Below are positions 36,107-45,574 of a stretch of DNA of 64,000 bases, one piece after another. The position numbers and the translations under genes are program-made. Every line of letters begins with the position of its first letter. Position 1 is the stretch's first letter. This DNA is from Larkinella rosea (GTDB lineage Bacteria > Bacteroidota > Bacteroidia > Cytophagales > Spirosomataceae), in NCBI RefSeq assembly GCF_003858635.1, contig NZ_RQJO01000010.1, positions 620,001-684,000 of the forward strand, in the 5' to 3' direction. Under the pieces are notes generated by a model. The model worked only from the letters and a program-made list of their open reading frames with translations. It searched no databases and was not told the DNA's origin.

Positions 36107-36334
36107 TTGGGTGCCTTTCTGCTCATTTTATTCGATCCGTTGCCGAAAACCGACGACTCTGTCCTTGTTTTCACGGTTTATGAAGGAAAGCGAAAGCTTT
36201 TTTCGGCCATTCCCTACGAATTTTCAGGCCCGATCAATTTTCGGCCAAAGCAGGTAAAACTTGATCTGATCGAATCGATTGAGGAAATGCCTTATATTGT
36301 CCGAAACAACCTGAGCAACAAATTCAAAACGTGA
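36107..36334 (+). CDS. Hypothetical small protein, possibly N-terminally truncated
   Basis: 75 codons from a TTG at 36107; no ATG exists in this part of the frame. The text VYEGKRKLFSAIPYEFSGPINF then PKQVKLDLIESIEEMPYIVRNNL looks like real protein, with a helical C-terminus. I do not recognise the family. It begins 22 nt after the permease gene, so it may be the third gene of that operon or a remnant. Confidence 0.4.
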   Translation: MGAFLLILFDPLPKTDDSVLVFTVYEGKRKLFSAIPYEFSGPINFRPKQVKLDLIESIEEMPYIVRNNLSNKFKT

Positions 36335-36542
36335 GGGCGATCAGGGCGGGTGCACGGCATACGACCGATCAGATCAGATCGCTCGCCGTCTGGTTTTGAT
36401 CCGAACGTTTTTTCTGCCACGCACCAGTCGCTCAATCCGCTGGCGATGAGCAGTTAAAATAGGAAATCCGTATATTTCAGGAACGAATTTTTCAAAAACC
36501 GCCTTGCAAAAGGCGTTAGAGTGCGTTCAATGTCTGAATCCG

Positions 36543-37352
36543 ATGACGGAAATTTTTGATAACATCCGGAAACTGTACCGGTTTTATGTTCCCGAAAACG
36601 AACTGGCCGACTACATCGAGTTTTTTTCCGAATCGTCGGCGGAAGAAACCTTTCGCACGGTTGCCACCAACCGGTTTTCCATTCGGATGTTTCCCAGTTG
36701 GACGCCCACGTTTTACATCAATCTGGGCGAACCGTATCAACTGACCGTGGGATCGGCCCGGCACCCGATTCAAAAGAGTGCTGACGTGTTGATTCTGAGA
36801 AATACCGTCGTAGAACGGCACAACCTGCCCACGGATCACATTTTCACGGTCAAGTTTTACCCCGGCGGTCTGGAGGCTATTCTGGGCATCAATCAGGTTC
36901 AACTGGCCGACCAGGTCGTGAAGCTGGAAACCGTTCTTCCGGCGACATTCCTGCAACGCATTCGCCAACTACCTGATTTTGAGGAACGTGTTGCACTATT
37001 CCAGCAGTATTTTCTGAGCCAGTACACCGGTCGGAAAAAGTCTGACCATTACCGGCACCTGGTGGAATGTACGATTGGCACGTTCGACGCCAGCGGCATG
37101 GCCTTGAATACCGGCCAGTTGGCGGAACGCCTGTTTTCGACATCCAAAACCCTCAATCGCTACTTTCACCGGGTTGTGGGAACTGCTCCCAAAAACTACT
37201 TTACGACCTTACGCGCCCGAACCGCTTTACACCAGTACGTTGCGCATAAAAACCGGTTTTCACCCTACGACTTTGGCTATTACGACATGAGCCATTTTTA
37301 CAAGGATGTCGTAAAATTCACCGGCCGAAAATTAATCGAGAACGTCGGATGA
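36543..37352 (+). CDS. AraC family transcriptional regulator
   Basis: 269 residues from ATG 36543 (MTEIFDNIRKLYRFYVPENEL). The N-terminal part is a DUF6597-like effector domain seen in Bacteroidota AraC proteins. The C-terminal HTH pair is at about 170-265: LNTGQLAERLFSTSKTLNRYFHRVVGTAPKNYFTTLRARTAL then FSPYDFGYYDMSHFYKDVVKFTG. An AAACCGGTTT palindrome lies in the coding sequence (37250-37259). The next gene starts 70 nt downstream on the same strand and could be a target. Confidence 0.85.
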   Translation: MTEIFDNIRKLYRFYVPENELADYIEFFSESSAEETFRTVATNRFSIRMFPSWTPTFYINLGEPYQLTVGSARHPIQKSADVLILRNTVVERHNLPTDHIFTVKFYPGGLEAILGINQVQLADQVVKLETVLPATFLQRIRQLPDFEERVALFQQYFLSQYTGRKKSDHYRHLVECTIGTFDASGMALNTGQLAERLFSTSKTLNRYFHRVVGTAPKNYFTTLRARTALHQYVAHKNRFSPYDFGYYDMSHFYKDVVKFTGRKLIENVG

Positions 37353-37422
37353 AATTGTCCGTTTTTTACTAAAATCCCGATCCAAAACCGCCTTGTTTTG
37401 TCGAAAAGTAATTCAAAAACTG

Positions 37423-38853
37423 ATGAACAAACTTTCGATGTTAATCACGCAGGCAGTTTTTCTCCTGTCCCCTCTCTACGCCTACGCCCAGCCGGGAGTG
37501 GTGCGTTCCCTTGAACCCTGTTCCTGCCCCGTTTCGATCGACAGCAGTTTTCGCACCCGTTGCGCGTACCTGATTGTGCCCGAAAACCGGTCGAAAAAGA
37601 ATGGAAAAACCATCAAATTGCCCTTCGTGCTGGTGGAGAGCAAAAATCCGAACAAAAAGAAAGATCCACTGCTGTTCACCGGCGGGGGACCGGGCGCCAG
37701 CTCGTTAGGCTGGGCCAGAGGAGCTGCGCGATCGCCCCTCATCAACGACCGCGATTGCATTGCCTTTGAACAACGGGGAACCCGCTACGCCCAACCCCAT
37801 CTGTCGAGCCCCGAGCTGGATGACGCCATTAAAGAATCATACCGAAAAAACCGGAACAAAGACAGCATGATGGTGGTCGGTGTCAAACGCTACAAAAAGG
37901 CACTCGAGGCCCGCGGAATCGATCTTTCGGGCTACAATACCGACGAAACCGTATCGGATATTCACGATCTGCTGGCTACATTGAAAGTGGATTCGGTCAA
38001 TCTGTTGGGGATTTCCTACAGCGGAGGGCTCATGCTGGCGGTTTTGAAGAAAGATCCGTCCCGCATCCGGTCACTCATTCTGGATTCGCCCCTGCCGACC
38101 TTTGTCCCGATTGATGAAGATGAACCGGCCAATTTCAATGAGTCGCTCAACATCCTGTTCGAACGCGTCGCCCGGGACTCGACCGACAAAGCGGTTTACG
38201 GGAATTTGAAAGAACGGTTTCAGCAGTATTTTACATCCATCGGCACGAAACCGTTCTCTATTCCGTATCTGGAAAAGGGCACGAAGGACACGGTCCGAAT
38301 TGAATACACTCGCAGTGATTTAGTGGGAATCCTGGTAAATACGTATTATAAACGCCTGCCTCTGGTCATAACTGATCTGATCAAAGGCAATCATTACCCG
38401 TATATCAAGCGGCTGCTTGATCGCACGTTCGAGTACGGCAACGGTCCGTCGGGGATGCGCCTGTCGGTGTATTGTGCGGATCAGACGGCGTATCACAGCG
38501 AAAAAATTAGCCAGCAACTCTACGATGCGTTTCCGTATCTGAAGGGGTATCACATCAATGATGTGTACAAAGAATTGTGTGATTGCTGGAAAGTCCCGCC
38601 CGTCAAACCGGAAACCAAACAACCTTTTTACTCGAACAAACCGGCCTTACTAGCTGATGGCGAACTGGATAACGCCTGCCGGCCGCTCTACATCGACAGG
38701 ATTCATCACTACATGCCCAACAGCCAGCGGTTGCTGTTCCGGAATGAAGCACATGGCGTCGGTGGCGAAGACATGACGCGGTTTATGCAGCAGTTTCTGG
38801 AAAATCCGTACCGGAAACTTGAATCGAGCAAGAAAGAGATTGTAGCGTATTAA
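37423..38853 (+). CDS. Secreted alpha/beta hydrolase, TAP-like (proline iminopeptidase/tripeptidyl aminopeptidase type)
   Basis: 476 residues from ATG 37423, with a signal peptide (MNKLSMLITQAVFLLSPLYAYAQ). Then C-x-C and RCAYLIVPENR, the usual start of TAP-like proteins. PLLFTGGGPGASSL gives the oxyanion HGGPG-like loop, LLGISYSGGLMLAVL the nucleophile Ser, and a TAP C-terminal domain (PALLADGELDNACRPL, Asp; EAHGVG, His) completes the triad. It likely releases peptides or Pro residues in the periplasm. The frame is open from a TTG at 37393. Confidence 0.85.
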   Translation: MNKLSMLITQAVFLLSPLYAYAQPGVVRSLEPCSCPVSIDSSFRTRCAYLIVPENRSKKNGKTIKLPFVLVESKNPNKKKDPLLFTGGGPGASSLGWARGAARSPLINDRDCIAFEQRGTRYAQPHLSSPELDDAIKESYRKNRNKDSMMVVGVKRYKKALEARGIDLSGYNTDETVSDIHDLLATLKVDSVNLLGISYSGGLMLAVLKKDPSRIRSLILDSPLPTFVPIDEDEPANFNESLNILFERVARDSTDKAVYGNLKERFQQYFTSIGTKPFSIPYLEKGTKDTVRIEYTRSDLVGILVNTYYKRLPLVITDLIKGNHYPYIKRLLDRTFEYGNGPSGMRLSVYCADQTAYHSEKISQQLYDAFPYLKGYHINDVYKELCDCWKVPPVKPETKQPFYSNKPALLADGELDNACRPLYIDRIHHYMPNSQRLLFRNEAHGVGGEDMTRFMQQFLENPYRKLESSKKEIVAY

Positions 38854-38865
38854 AAACCGCTTTTA

Positions 38866-38925
38866 TTAATGGACACAGCTGCAAAAATTGAAACTAGTTT
38901 GAATTCTTGCAGTTATGTCCATTAA
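38866..38925. repeat. 60-nt near-perfect palindrome
   Basis: The two 30-nt halves, with no loop, pair at 26 of 30 positions (outer TTAATGGACA / TGTCCATTAA, inner CTGCAA / TTGCAG, centre AAACTAGTTT). It lies 12 nt after the stop at 38853. There is no run of T, so it is not a classical terminator, and it borders the AT-rich island with the 1047-residue protease. Confidence 0.75.
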
Positions 38926-39116
38926 CAAAAGCTCCTGTTTAGTTTCCTAACTCCAAAAATACTGGGGAGAGTGACGACTAATTGCTTTTTCTCATCATCG
39001 AGTTGCAATCACCACACTATTCTTTAAACACCCCGGCTTCGAACGGTCTTTTGGTTGTTTGATTGAACATTAGATGAAGGCGCGTTTTCACCACTTCAAT
39101 CCCGATCAGTAATGGG

Positions 39117-42100
39117 TTAATCCTTCACAAACTTGAGAACTTGTTGAGGTTGATTTTCGGGCTGAACTTTAAGAAAATATAAACCTGCTGGTAGGGATTG
39201 AACATCGACCTTCTGATCGGTTCCCTGCGATTGAACCGGCAACTGAAACGCTTTACCTGAAATATCCGAAATATTGACCGTTTGTAGGCTTGTCAGAGTT
39301 AGCCCTTTCAGGAAAAGTTGATCTTTTACCGGGTTGGGGTATAGTATTACTTTTTCTGCATCTACTCTTTCTTTTACTTTAACCGTTGTTACTGCGGGTT
39401 GCCGGGATGACGTTTTAGATGGTGATTGTACCGGCGAGAGGGTTTGCGTATATACCCATGGTTCGTAACTCCAATTTGTTCCGAGAGTCAAACGGTATGT
39501 TATTTGTAAATTGTTTTTGAGGGCCGATTCGATCGTTTGAAAGTCTTCTTTTACATTAGGAATCGATTGATAGTCTTGGTCTGTTTTATATAAAACTTCA
39601 TCAGTGTATTTATTATCCCAGGCCTCTTCCAATACGGATCGTTGAAAAACTAAATCTTCATAAATCGTAAAGGCATTTATATAATATTTATTGGGTACTA
39701 TAGAAGATACTTTTTCTAGCTGCAATGGAGTACTTACTGATTTTAGATAAGTTGATACATCCGGATTGGCTTCCTTCCACAGATTTACTTTTTTTGGTTG
39801 TGGTTTCATATCATCAAAAACCTGTTTTAAAGTGACGGATGGCTGAACTCCCTTCCAGTCAAAAAATACTTCTTTTTGAATGGATTGTGAGTTAACTTTA
39901 AGATAGTTGGCCAGGTAGGGGTGATAGGTAAATCTCACTTTTTCCAAATCCAATTCACCGCCGACCTGCAGATTACTCGAATAAAAGGATTGCCTGGTAA
40001 AAAACAATTTCAAATATTCCTGAATATCTCCCTTAGGGTCATATGGAACATTAACATCGTCATCTCCAATCACGTCTTTCCGCTTCACTTCCACCGGGGC
40101 CTTCAGATCCTTGTAGGGAAAAGGGCTCATCTTTGCCCCTTCCGTCAGACCAAAACTTTTCCAGGTTAAATTGTCGAGTGGATCCGTTATTTTTCGGGAA
40201 CTCGTCGACGATCCCACAAAATGCGAATAAGAGGTAGAAAAACCGGCATTTGAATCAATCTGCTTTACAAACCCTTCCGGATAATTCAATTGTTCAAATG
40301 ATTCCAGGTCAGCATTCAGTTGCTGATTCAGTAGTGTGCAGTGATTGATTAGACGCCCTCTCCCATTGGATTCGAAGTCTCTAAAATGCTGTAGGTTTTG
40401 AAAATACAAGTTACTTAGTTCATCAGAAATCGTTTTCAGCAGGCCTTTTGTTAAGCTAATTTCCAGGCTGTAATACTTCTTGGTTAAAAAACTATTGGAG
40501 AATTGGGGGAGATAATAATAATACTCCAGCGACCCATCGTACAAATACTTATTCTTGGTTTTATACGACGGGAAATCGGCCAGGACCGAATTCATCTCAT
40601 TGAGAACGGTTCTAACCTTTTGCCGAATAGCCGATAACTCCTCCGGGGCCTGCATTTGATAAAAGGGAGTGTCCCGTACAACTGGTTGAGGTTGTAATAT
40701 TCGCCCCAACGTTCGACCAATGACAAATTTCTGGATATTCAACTTGGAGAGGATAAATTGAAAAGCCACCGGAACATACTGCGTGAGCAAATCCTTCACA
40801 TAAAATGTTCCAATGACCTTATCTGTTTCGACGTCATCGAACGAACCCCCAACATGTTCCAGCGTTTTCATTAATTGGGCTATTTTCTCCGGATCATAAA
40901 CGGTATCCCCCCGGCCGATGTCATCCAGAGTCGTTTGCTGCAGCATTTTCTGTAGATCTAATGTTTTTAAATCATATTCATCGAACAATTGATGAATCTT
41001 TTTCAGGGGTTTTCGATTCGCTACTGCATCCGAAAGATTATCCAGTATCTCTAAAGCCTCTTTCGATTTGTTGGCAATCGCATCGACGGATTCCTGTTCA
41101 TTCTGAGAAGATAAAGGTCGTACTACATTAGGCGCCAAATTCTTGATAGTTGTCTTCATAGAATTCAACACATTTTTTGCCACCTTAATGGCTGCATCCG
41201 CCCGCGATATGACAATCTTCGTCGTTTCGCTAGAACTTCCCTTGTTTTCTTCTTCATCCTCTGATTTAAAGCAATGTTTTCGGATGAGACTTTTGATATT
41301 GGAAAGTTTATAAAAGGCGAGTTCAGTCTCATCGTCAGGCAACCCTAAATCACCACCGACGCCGACGTGAATTCCAATGGCTGATCCATCGTTATTGGAG
41401 GTGCTGTAAGGAATTACAAGCGGTGATCCTGAAGCCCCAGTTGTCATTTTTCCCTTGACCCTTTTAAAGTTAAACATGGTGCTGAAAGTATTAGGTACAT
41501 TACGCGGGGAGGGGTCCTTGAATTGATTTTTATAATCCGACGCGGTGATGTAGGAAAACAACGTGGGCCAGTAAAGCGAGTGATGAAGGACGAATCCCGT
41601 TTTATAGGGGTCGTCCTTCAACCGACTGACCGGAAATTCATCTTTAAATTCATATCCCAGTTGCACCAAATCAATGCCAGGGGGCAAATCATCTTTGTCC
41701 AATTTGAGCAGAGCAAAATCGGTCCAGTCGTCATGCTTATTACCGGCCACGCGAGCTTTGACAACTGTTACATTATTGCTATAGAATTGCATCCTCGGAT
41801 CTTGCCGATCGGCCCACGCTACTGAATAATTTCCGTATCCCCCAAGTCGGGACGCAGCATCCGTGAAGAAGATAGGCTGATATGCGAAATCTAGACCATA
41901 TACTTCATTGCTTCGATCTACGTCTATCCCGTCAAATAAGTTATGCCCCGCCGTCAATAGGCAATAATATTCTTTGTCCGGATCGGTTTTGATAAAATAG
42001 GCCGTTCCAGCATAATAACCCACACTACCATCGTATCGGACACCTTGTCTTCTAAGCATAACCAGCGATTTGCTGACGACATCGTGCATATTTTTAAAAG

Positions 42101-42260
42101 TCCCGTTTCGTAAGTAAGGCGTATAATCGATAGGCAAAGCGTCTTGATTTATGGTATATTGCTGCCCGTTGCTCCGAACAGAGATCATCATGCAAAATAA
42201 CAGCAGGATAGGCAAGAGGCTATTTGTTGGAATAGCGCCGATGGTAGAAATTGTTTTCAT
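39117..42260 (-). CDS. Large secreted trypsin-like serine protease with T9SS tail
   Basis: 1047 residues. After a signal peptide (to about residue 33, SNGQ) comes a chymotrypsin-type protease domain: LLTAGHNLFD with His106, DDWTDFALLKL with Asp181 and TTGASGSPLVIP with Ser277 in place of GDSGGP. The next 650 residues are helical and charged (coiled-coil-like at 350-500) with no family I recognise. The end (about 965-1047) is a T9SS sorting domain (ILYPNPV, LPAGLYFLKVQ). The gene is visibly more AT-rich than its neighbours, which suggests transfer. It stands alone, with gaps of 263 and 462 nt on either side. Confidence 0.8.
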   Translation of the reverse strand: MKTISTIGAIPTNSLLPILLLFCMMISVRSNGQQYTINQDALPIDYTPYLRNGTFKNMHDVVSKSLVMLRRQGVRYDGSVGYYAGTAYFIKTDPDKEYYCLLTAGHNLFDGIDVDRSNEVYGLDFAYQPIFFTDAASRLGGYGNYSVAWADRQDPRMQFYSNNVTVVKARVAGNKHDDWTDFALLKLDKDDLPPGIDLVQLGYEFKDEFPVSRLKDDPYKTGFVLHHSLYWPTLFSYITASDYKNQFKDPSPRNVPNTFSTMFNFKRVKGKMTTGASGSPLVIPYSTSNNDGSAIGIHVGVGGDLGLPDDETELAFYKLSNIKSLIRKHCFKSEDEEENKGSSSETTKIVISRADAAIKVAKNVLNSMKTTIKNLAPNVVRPLSSQNEQESVDAIANKSKEALEILDNLSDAVANRKPLKKIHQLFDEYDLKTLDLQKMLQQTTLDDIGRGDTVYDPEKIAQLMKTLEHVGGSFDDVETDKVIGTFYVKDLLTQYVPVAFQFILSKLNIQKFVIGRTLGRILQPQPVVRDTPFYQMQAPEELSAIRQKVRTVLNEMNSVLADFPSYKTKNKYLYDGSLEYYYYLPQFSNSFLTKKYYSLEISLTKGLLKTISDELSNLYFQNLQHFRDFESNGRGRLINHCTLLNQQLNADLESFEQLNYPEGFVKQIDSNAGFSTSYSHFVGSSTSSRKITDPLDNLTWKSFGLTEGAKMSPFPYKDLKAPVEVKRKDVIGDDDVNVPYDPKGDIQEYLKLFFTRQSFYSSNLQVGGELDLEKVRFTYHPYLANYLKVNSQSIQKEVFFDWKGVQPSVTLKQVFDDMKPQPKKVNLWKEANPDVSTYLKSVSTPLQLEKVSSIVPNKYYINAFTIYEDLVFQRSVLEEAWDNKYTDEVLYKTDQDYQSIPNVKEDFQTIESALKNNLQITYRLTLGTNWSYEPWVYTQTLSPVQSPSKTSSRQPAVTTVKVKERVDAEKVILYPNPVKDQLFLKGLTLTSLQTVNISDISGKAFQLPVQSQGTDQKVDVQSLPAGLYFLKVQPENQPQQVLKFVKD

Positions 42261-42722
42261 AGTAAAGAAGTTAGAATCATTACCTTAGACGGACAATACC
42301 CGACAAAGTAACTCAGGTCAGTATGAAGCTTGCCCGTGTACTTCTCTCACTAGGATATCATCACAGTGATCTTTACCAATTTTGCATTTCATAATCTTTC
42401 AAAGGTGGATCTTCCAATGGACGAAGGGCCTAATGACATAAACTAATTTTCATCAAAGGGGAGATTTTAAGGAACAATTCATTGGGGAAGGTTTGTATAG
42501 AGTATTTCTTGTGTGTGTAGCCTTAGTAGTCCCTCCTGATTCATTTGAAGTAGTTTATGAAAAACCGTCCATGTTTAAATTCTGAAGCCGTTGAGGGAAC
42601 AAGGAAAGTAAGGGCTTTTTCAATTATTCAGATTGAGCGAAGTCAAAAATTTGGCAGAAATTCCATACATTGGCCGCGCTTAGAATCCTTTCTTCTTACT
42701 CCATATTCTAACCTTGCCAATC
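42261..42722. other. Non-coding gap of 462 nt
   Basis: An AT-rich stretch between the protease gene and the divergent beta-propeller gene. I see no convincing gene, hairpin or promoter in it. It shares the AT-rich composition of the protease gene up to about 42700. Confidence 0.5.
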
Positions 42723-43571
42723 ATGCGAAAATCAGTTTTCATTCTATTAATGGCCTTATTAGTTCGGGTTACGCCTTCCGTTTTAGCGCAAACCGGCGAT
42801 TTGAAAGCGGTCTGGGAAACCGACACAACGATCCGGACGCCCGAAAGCGTTTTGTTCGATCCGGGCCAGAAAATATTGTACGTTGCCTGCATCAACGGCG
42901 GCCCGTCACTGGATAACAAAGGCAGCTTCATTGCGAAAGTGGGCCTGGATGGAAAAGTGATCAAATTGAAATTTGCCGAAAATCTCAATTCGACCAAAGG
43001 CATGGGGATTTTGGGTGACAAACTCTATGTTACCGAAATGAATCAGGTTGCGGAAATTGCGCTGTCTTCGGGTAAAATCCTCAACCGGTATCCGATCGCC
43101 GGGGCAAAATTCCTGAATGACATCGCCGTGGATGCCAAAAAGAAAATTGTCTACATCACGGATTCGGGCAACGGTCAGGTGTGGGCGTTAACGAACGGAA
43201 AAACCAGTGAGGTACTGTCCGGCGCTCCGCTCAAAGGCACCAACGGATTGCTGTTCGAAAACGATCAGGTGCTGATCGGCAACGGCGACGGCACCTTGTA
43301 TACGATGAATCCGGCCACCAAGCAACTCGGCACCATTGCCAAGGTTACCGGCGGTATCGATGGCATTGTGGCCCTCGGCAAAAAGGAATACATCGTGACG
43401 GAATGGAGCGGAAAAATCTGGCACGTCAAGGCCGACGGCAGCACGGACCTGAAACTGGACACGACCAAAGAGAAAATCAACTCGGCGGATGTTGGGTACA
43501 ATCCAGCCACCAAAACGCTGTACGTCCCGACGTTTTTCCACAATACGGTGAAAGCCTATTCGCTCAAATAA
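42723..43571 (+). CDS. SMP-30/gluconolactonase-like beta-propeller protein, secreted
   Basis: 282 residues from ATG 42723, with a signal peptide (MRKSVFILLMALLVRVTPSVLAQ). The mature part has repeating propeller blades: PESVLFDPGQKILYVACIN, NDIAVDAKKKIVYITDSGNGQVWAL, GTNGLLFENDQVLIGNG and GIDGIVALGKKEYIVTEW. This matches SMP-30/NHL-like proteins. Typical Ca-binding residues of gluconolactonases can be placed only roughly, so the enzyme role is unproven. It is a stand-alone gene. Confidence 0.75.
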   Translation: MRKSVFILLMALLVRVTPSVLAQTGDLKAVWETDTTIRTPESVLFDPGQKILYVACINGGPSLDNKGSFIAKVGLDGKVIKLKFAENLNSTKGMGILGDKLYVTEMNQVAEIALSSGKILNRYPIAGAKFLNDIAVDAKKKIVYITDSGNGQVWALTNGKTSEVLSGAPLKGTNGLLFENDQVLIGNGDGTLYTMNPATKQLGTIAKVTGGIDGIVALGKKEYIVTEWSGKIWHVKADGSTDLKLDTTKEKINSADVGYNPATKTLYVPTFFHNTVKAYSLK

Positions 43572-43670
43572 ACCGCATTCCGGTCGAGTAAAACCGCTGT
43601 TATTTTTCGGGCAAAGGAAGTGATGAAATGGCTTCTTTTGCCCGAAATGCGTTAAAAAGGCTTGTGTTTC

Positions 43671-43700
43671 TTTGGTTGAACGCAATTCTGCCTAACATTG
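43671..43700 (+). promoter_or_regulatory. Possible Bacteroidota promoter
   Basis: TTTG at 43671-43674, 18 nt, then TAACATTG at 43693-43700, one base off TANNTTTG. It would start transcription about 35 nt before the ATG at 43742. Confidence 0.4.
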
Positions 43701-43741
43701 TGATCACCTGTGGGTTGTTGTCTTAAAACAACGCAACAATC

Positions 43742-44158
43742 ATGGTCAAAACCGTCTCCGAAAAAATGGGCATCAAACCGGGTGCCCGTGCCTTCTTCCT
43801 CGACGCGCCGGACGATGCGCTGGAAGCCATCAATCTTCCCAATCTTAACCGGGCCTCCAATCTTTCGGGCGAGTTCGATTACATTCACCTGTTTGTCACG
43901 CAGCAGACGGAACTTCATAAAGAGTTTTCAAGATTAAAAGCCCATCTAAAAGAAACCGGAACGCTTTGGGTTTCGTGGCCGAAAAACCGGCAACTAAACA
44001 CCGATCTGACGCTCACCAAAGTGATTGAAATCGGCTACGATTACGGGCTGGTCGAAAGCAAAAGCCTCCGTGTGAACGAAATCTGGTCGGCCCTGAAGTT
44101 TACGCATCCCAAAAAAGGGAAAGTCTACAACAACAGTTATGGGAAACTAAAACCGTAA
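43742..44158 (+). CDS. DUF3052 domain-containing protein
   Basis: 138 residues covering a full DUF3052 fold: SEKMGIKPGARAFFLDAPDD, FDYIHLFVTQQTELHKEF, LKETGTLWVSWPKN, then LTLTKVIEIGYDYGLVESKSLRVNEIWSALKF. The family has no known function; it resembles methyltransferase-like Rossmann proteins without the SAM motif. It is convergent with the RhlE gene, 21 nt apart, with no clear terminator between them. Confidence 0.8.
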   Translation: MVKTVSEKMGIKPGARAFFLDAPDDALEAINLPNLNRASNLSGEFDYIHLFVTQQTELHKEFSRLKAHLKETGTLWVSWPKNRQLNTDLTLTKVIEIGYDYGLVESKSLRVNEIWSALKFTHPKKGKVYNNSYGKLKP

Positions 44159-44179
44159 TTGACGCTGGCAACCGTATTG

Positions 44180-45415
44180 CTACTTTTTCTTCTTTTTCTT
44201 CCGGCCTGACTCAAATTCCTCGGCTTCCTTCATCAGTGCCTTCAAGTCAAATTTGGCTTCCTTACTGGCGTCGACGGTTTCGGAATAATCCATCTGGTCG
44301 ATGTGGGCCACGCGGATCGGTTTGTCCAGAAAGGTTTCGATTTCGTCCAGAATCGGTTTTTCTTCGGGGCTGCAAAACGAAAAAGCCTGGCCTTTCTGGG
44401 TGCCCCGCCCCGTCCGGCCCACGCGGTGGACGTAGTTTTCGGGTTGTTCCGGCAGATCGTAATTGACGACGTAATCCACATTGGCAATGTCGATGCCCCG
44501 CGCACTGACGTCAGTGGCAATCAGCACTTTAACCGCTCCGGTTCGGAAGGCATTCAACACCTTCAACCGATCCGGCTGCTCCTTGTCGCCGTGGATGGTT
44601 TCGCTTTTGATCCCGACCCGTTCGAGGGCCTTCTGCACCCGCTCTGCCCGGACTTTGGTTCGAACAAACACCAGAATCTTGCTCTCCGCGTGCTCGTTGA
44701 TCAGCCGTTCCAGAAAAAACCGCTTGTCGTCCATCCCGACGAAAGCCACGGAATGGTCGATGTTTTTCGCCACCGGATCTTTCGGTGAAATCTGAATTCG
44801 GATGGCATTATGCACCAGCGAATACGCCAGCTTCTTGATTTTCTCGTTGATCGTCGCCGAAAAAAACAGCGTTTGTCGTTTCCGGGGCAAAAACCGCATC
44901 AAATCCTGAATGTCCCTGATAAAACCCAGATCGAGCATGTGATCGGCTTCGTCCAGAATCAGAATTTCGACCCGCTGCAACCGGATATAGCCCTGACTCA
45001 CCAGATCGAACATGCGGCCGGGCGTGGCAATCAGAATGTCGATGCCCGACTCCAGCTGAGCGATCTGCGGTCCCTGCTCTACGCCACCGAACACGCAAAA
45101 CACTTTCAGGTTCAGGTGCCGGGAAAGCTGCTCGAAAACACCCGCAATCTGGAGCGCCAGCTCGCGGGTGGGCACCATCACCAGGCACTTGATTCCATCG
45201 GCGCGTCGCGACGTTTTACGTTCATACAGCAGGTTGACCACCGGAATGGCAAAAGCTGCGGTTTTTCCGGTGCCGGTCTGGGCAATCGCCAGCACGTCTT
45301 CCCCCTTGAGGATATTCGGGATCGACTTAAACTGAATATCGGTCGGTTTTTTAAACCCCAGCTCGTTCAGATTCCGCTTGATTTCGGGGGCAATGTAATA
45401 ATCGTCAAATTTCAT
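44180..45415 (-). CDS. rhlE: DEAD-box ATP-dependent RNA helicase, RhlE type
   Basis: 411 residues from ATG 45415; the ORF is open to 45457. The motifs are in order: Q motif region (LGFKKPTDIQ), I AQTGTGKT (residues 45-52), Ia PTRELALQI, II DEAD in LILDEADHML (about 150), III SAT, then IV-VI with VATD-like IATDVSARGIDI and HRVGRTGRG. The C-terminus is a Lys run. It unwinds structured RNA, probably for ribosome assembly or cold growth. The symbol is by family. Confidence 0.9.
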   Translation of the reverse strand: MKFDDYYIAPEIKRNLNELGFKKPTDIQFKSIPNILKGEDVLAIAQTGTGKTAAFAIPVVNLLYERKTSRRADGIKCLVMVPTRELALQIAGVFEQLSRHLNLKVFCVFGGVEQGPQIAQLESGIDILIATPGRMFDLVSQGYIRLQRVEILILDEADHMLDLGFIRDIQDLMRFLPRKRQTLFFSATINEKIKKLAYSLVHNAIRIQISPKDPVAKNIDHSVAFVGMDDKRFFLERLINEHAESKILVFVRTKVRAERVQKALERVGIKSETIHGDKEQPDRLKVLNAFRTGAVKVLIATDVSARGIDIANVDYVVNYDLPEQPENYVHRVGRTGRGTQKGQAFSFCSPEEKPILDEIETFLDKPIRVAHIDQMDYSETVDASKEAKFDLKALMKEAEEFESGRKKKKKK

Positions 45416-45511
45416 GGGATGTACGTTGAACTCCGGGCCGCAACCGGTTTCGCGCAATGATAGTGCGAATTAGTCGAATATTCCTGAGAAACCGTTCCGG
45501 CAAAAATAGAA

Positions 45512-45542
45512 AAACCCACCTCCGTCGGGCAGAAGTGGGTTT
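45512..45542 (-). terminator. Intrinsic terminator
   Basis: An 8-bp stem (AAACCCAC / GTGGGTTT) with a 15-nt loop and a T run on the minus strand, 33 nt after the gene at 45575-45961. Confidence 0.8.
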
Positions 45543-45574
45543 CCAGTTTGTCTAAATCTACACTCTAAATTACA

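Noticed and set aside
42557-42916. 119-codon plus-strand ORF before the beta-propeller gene
   Set aside because: It overlaps the start of the propeller gene in another frame and has no family pattern.
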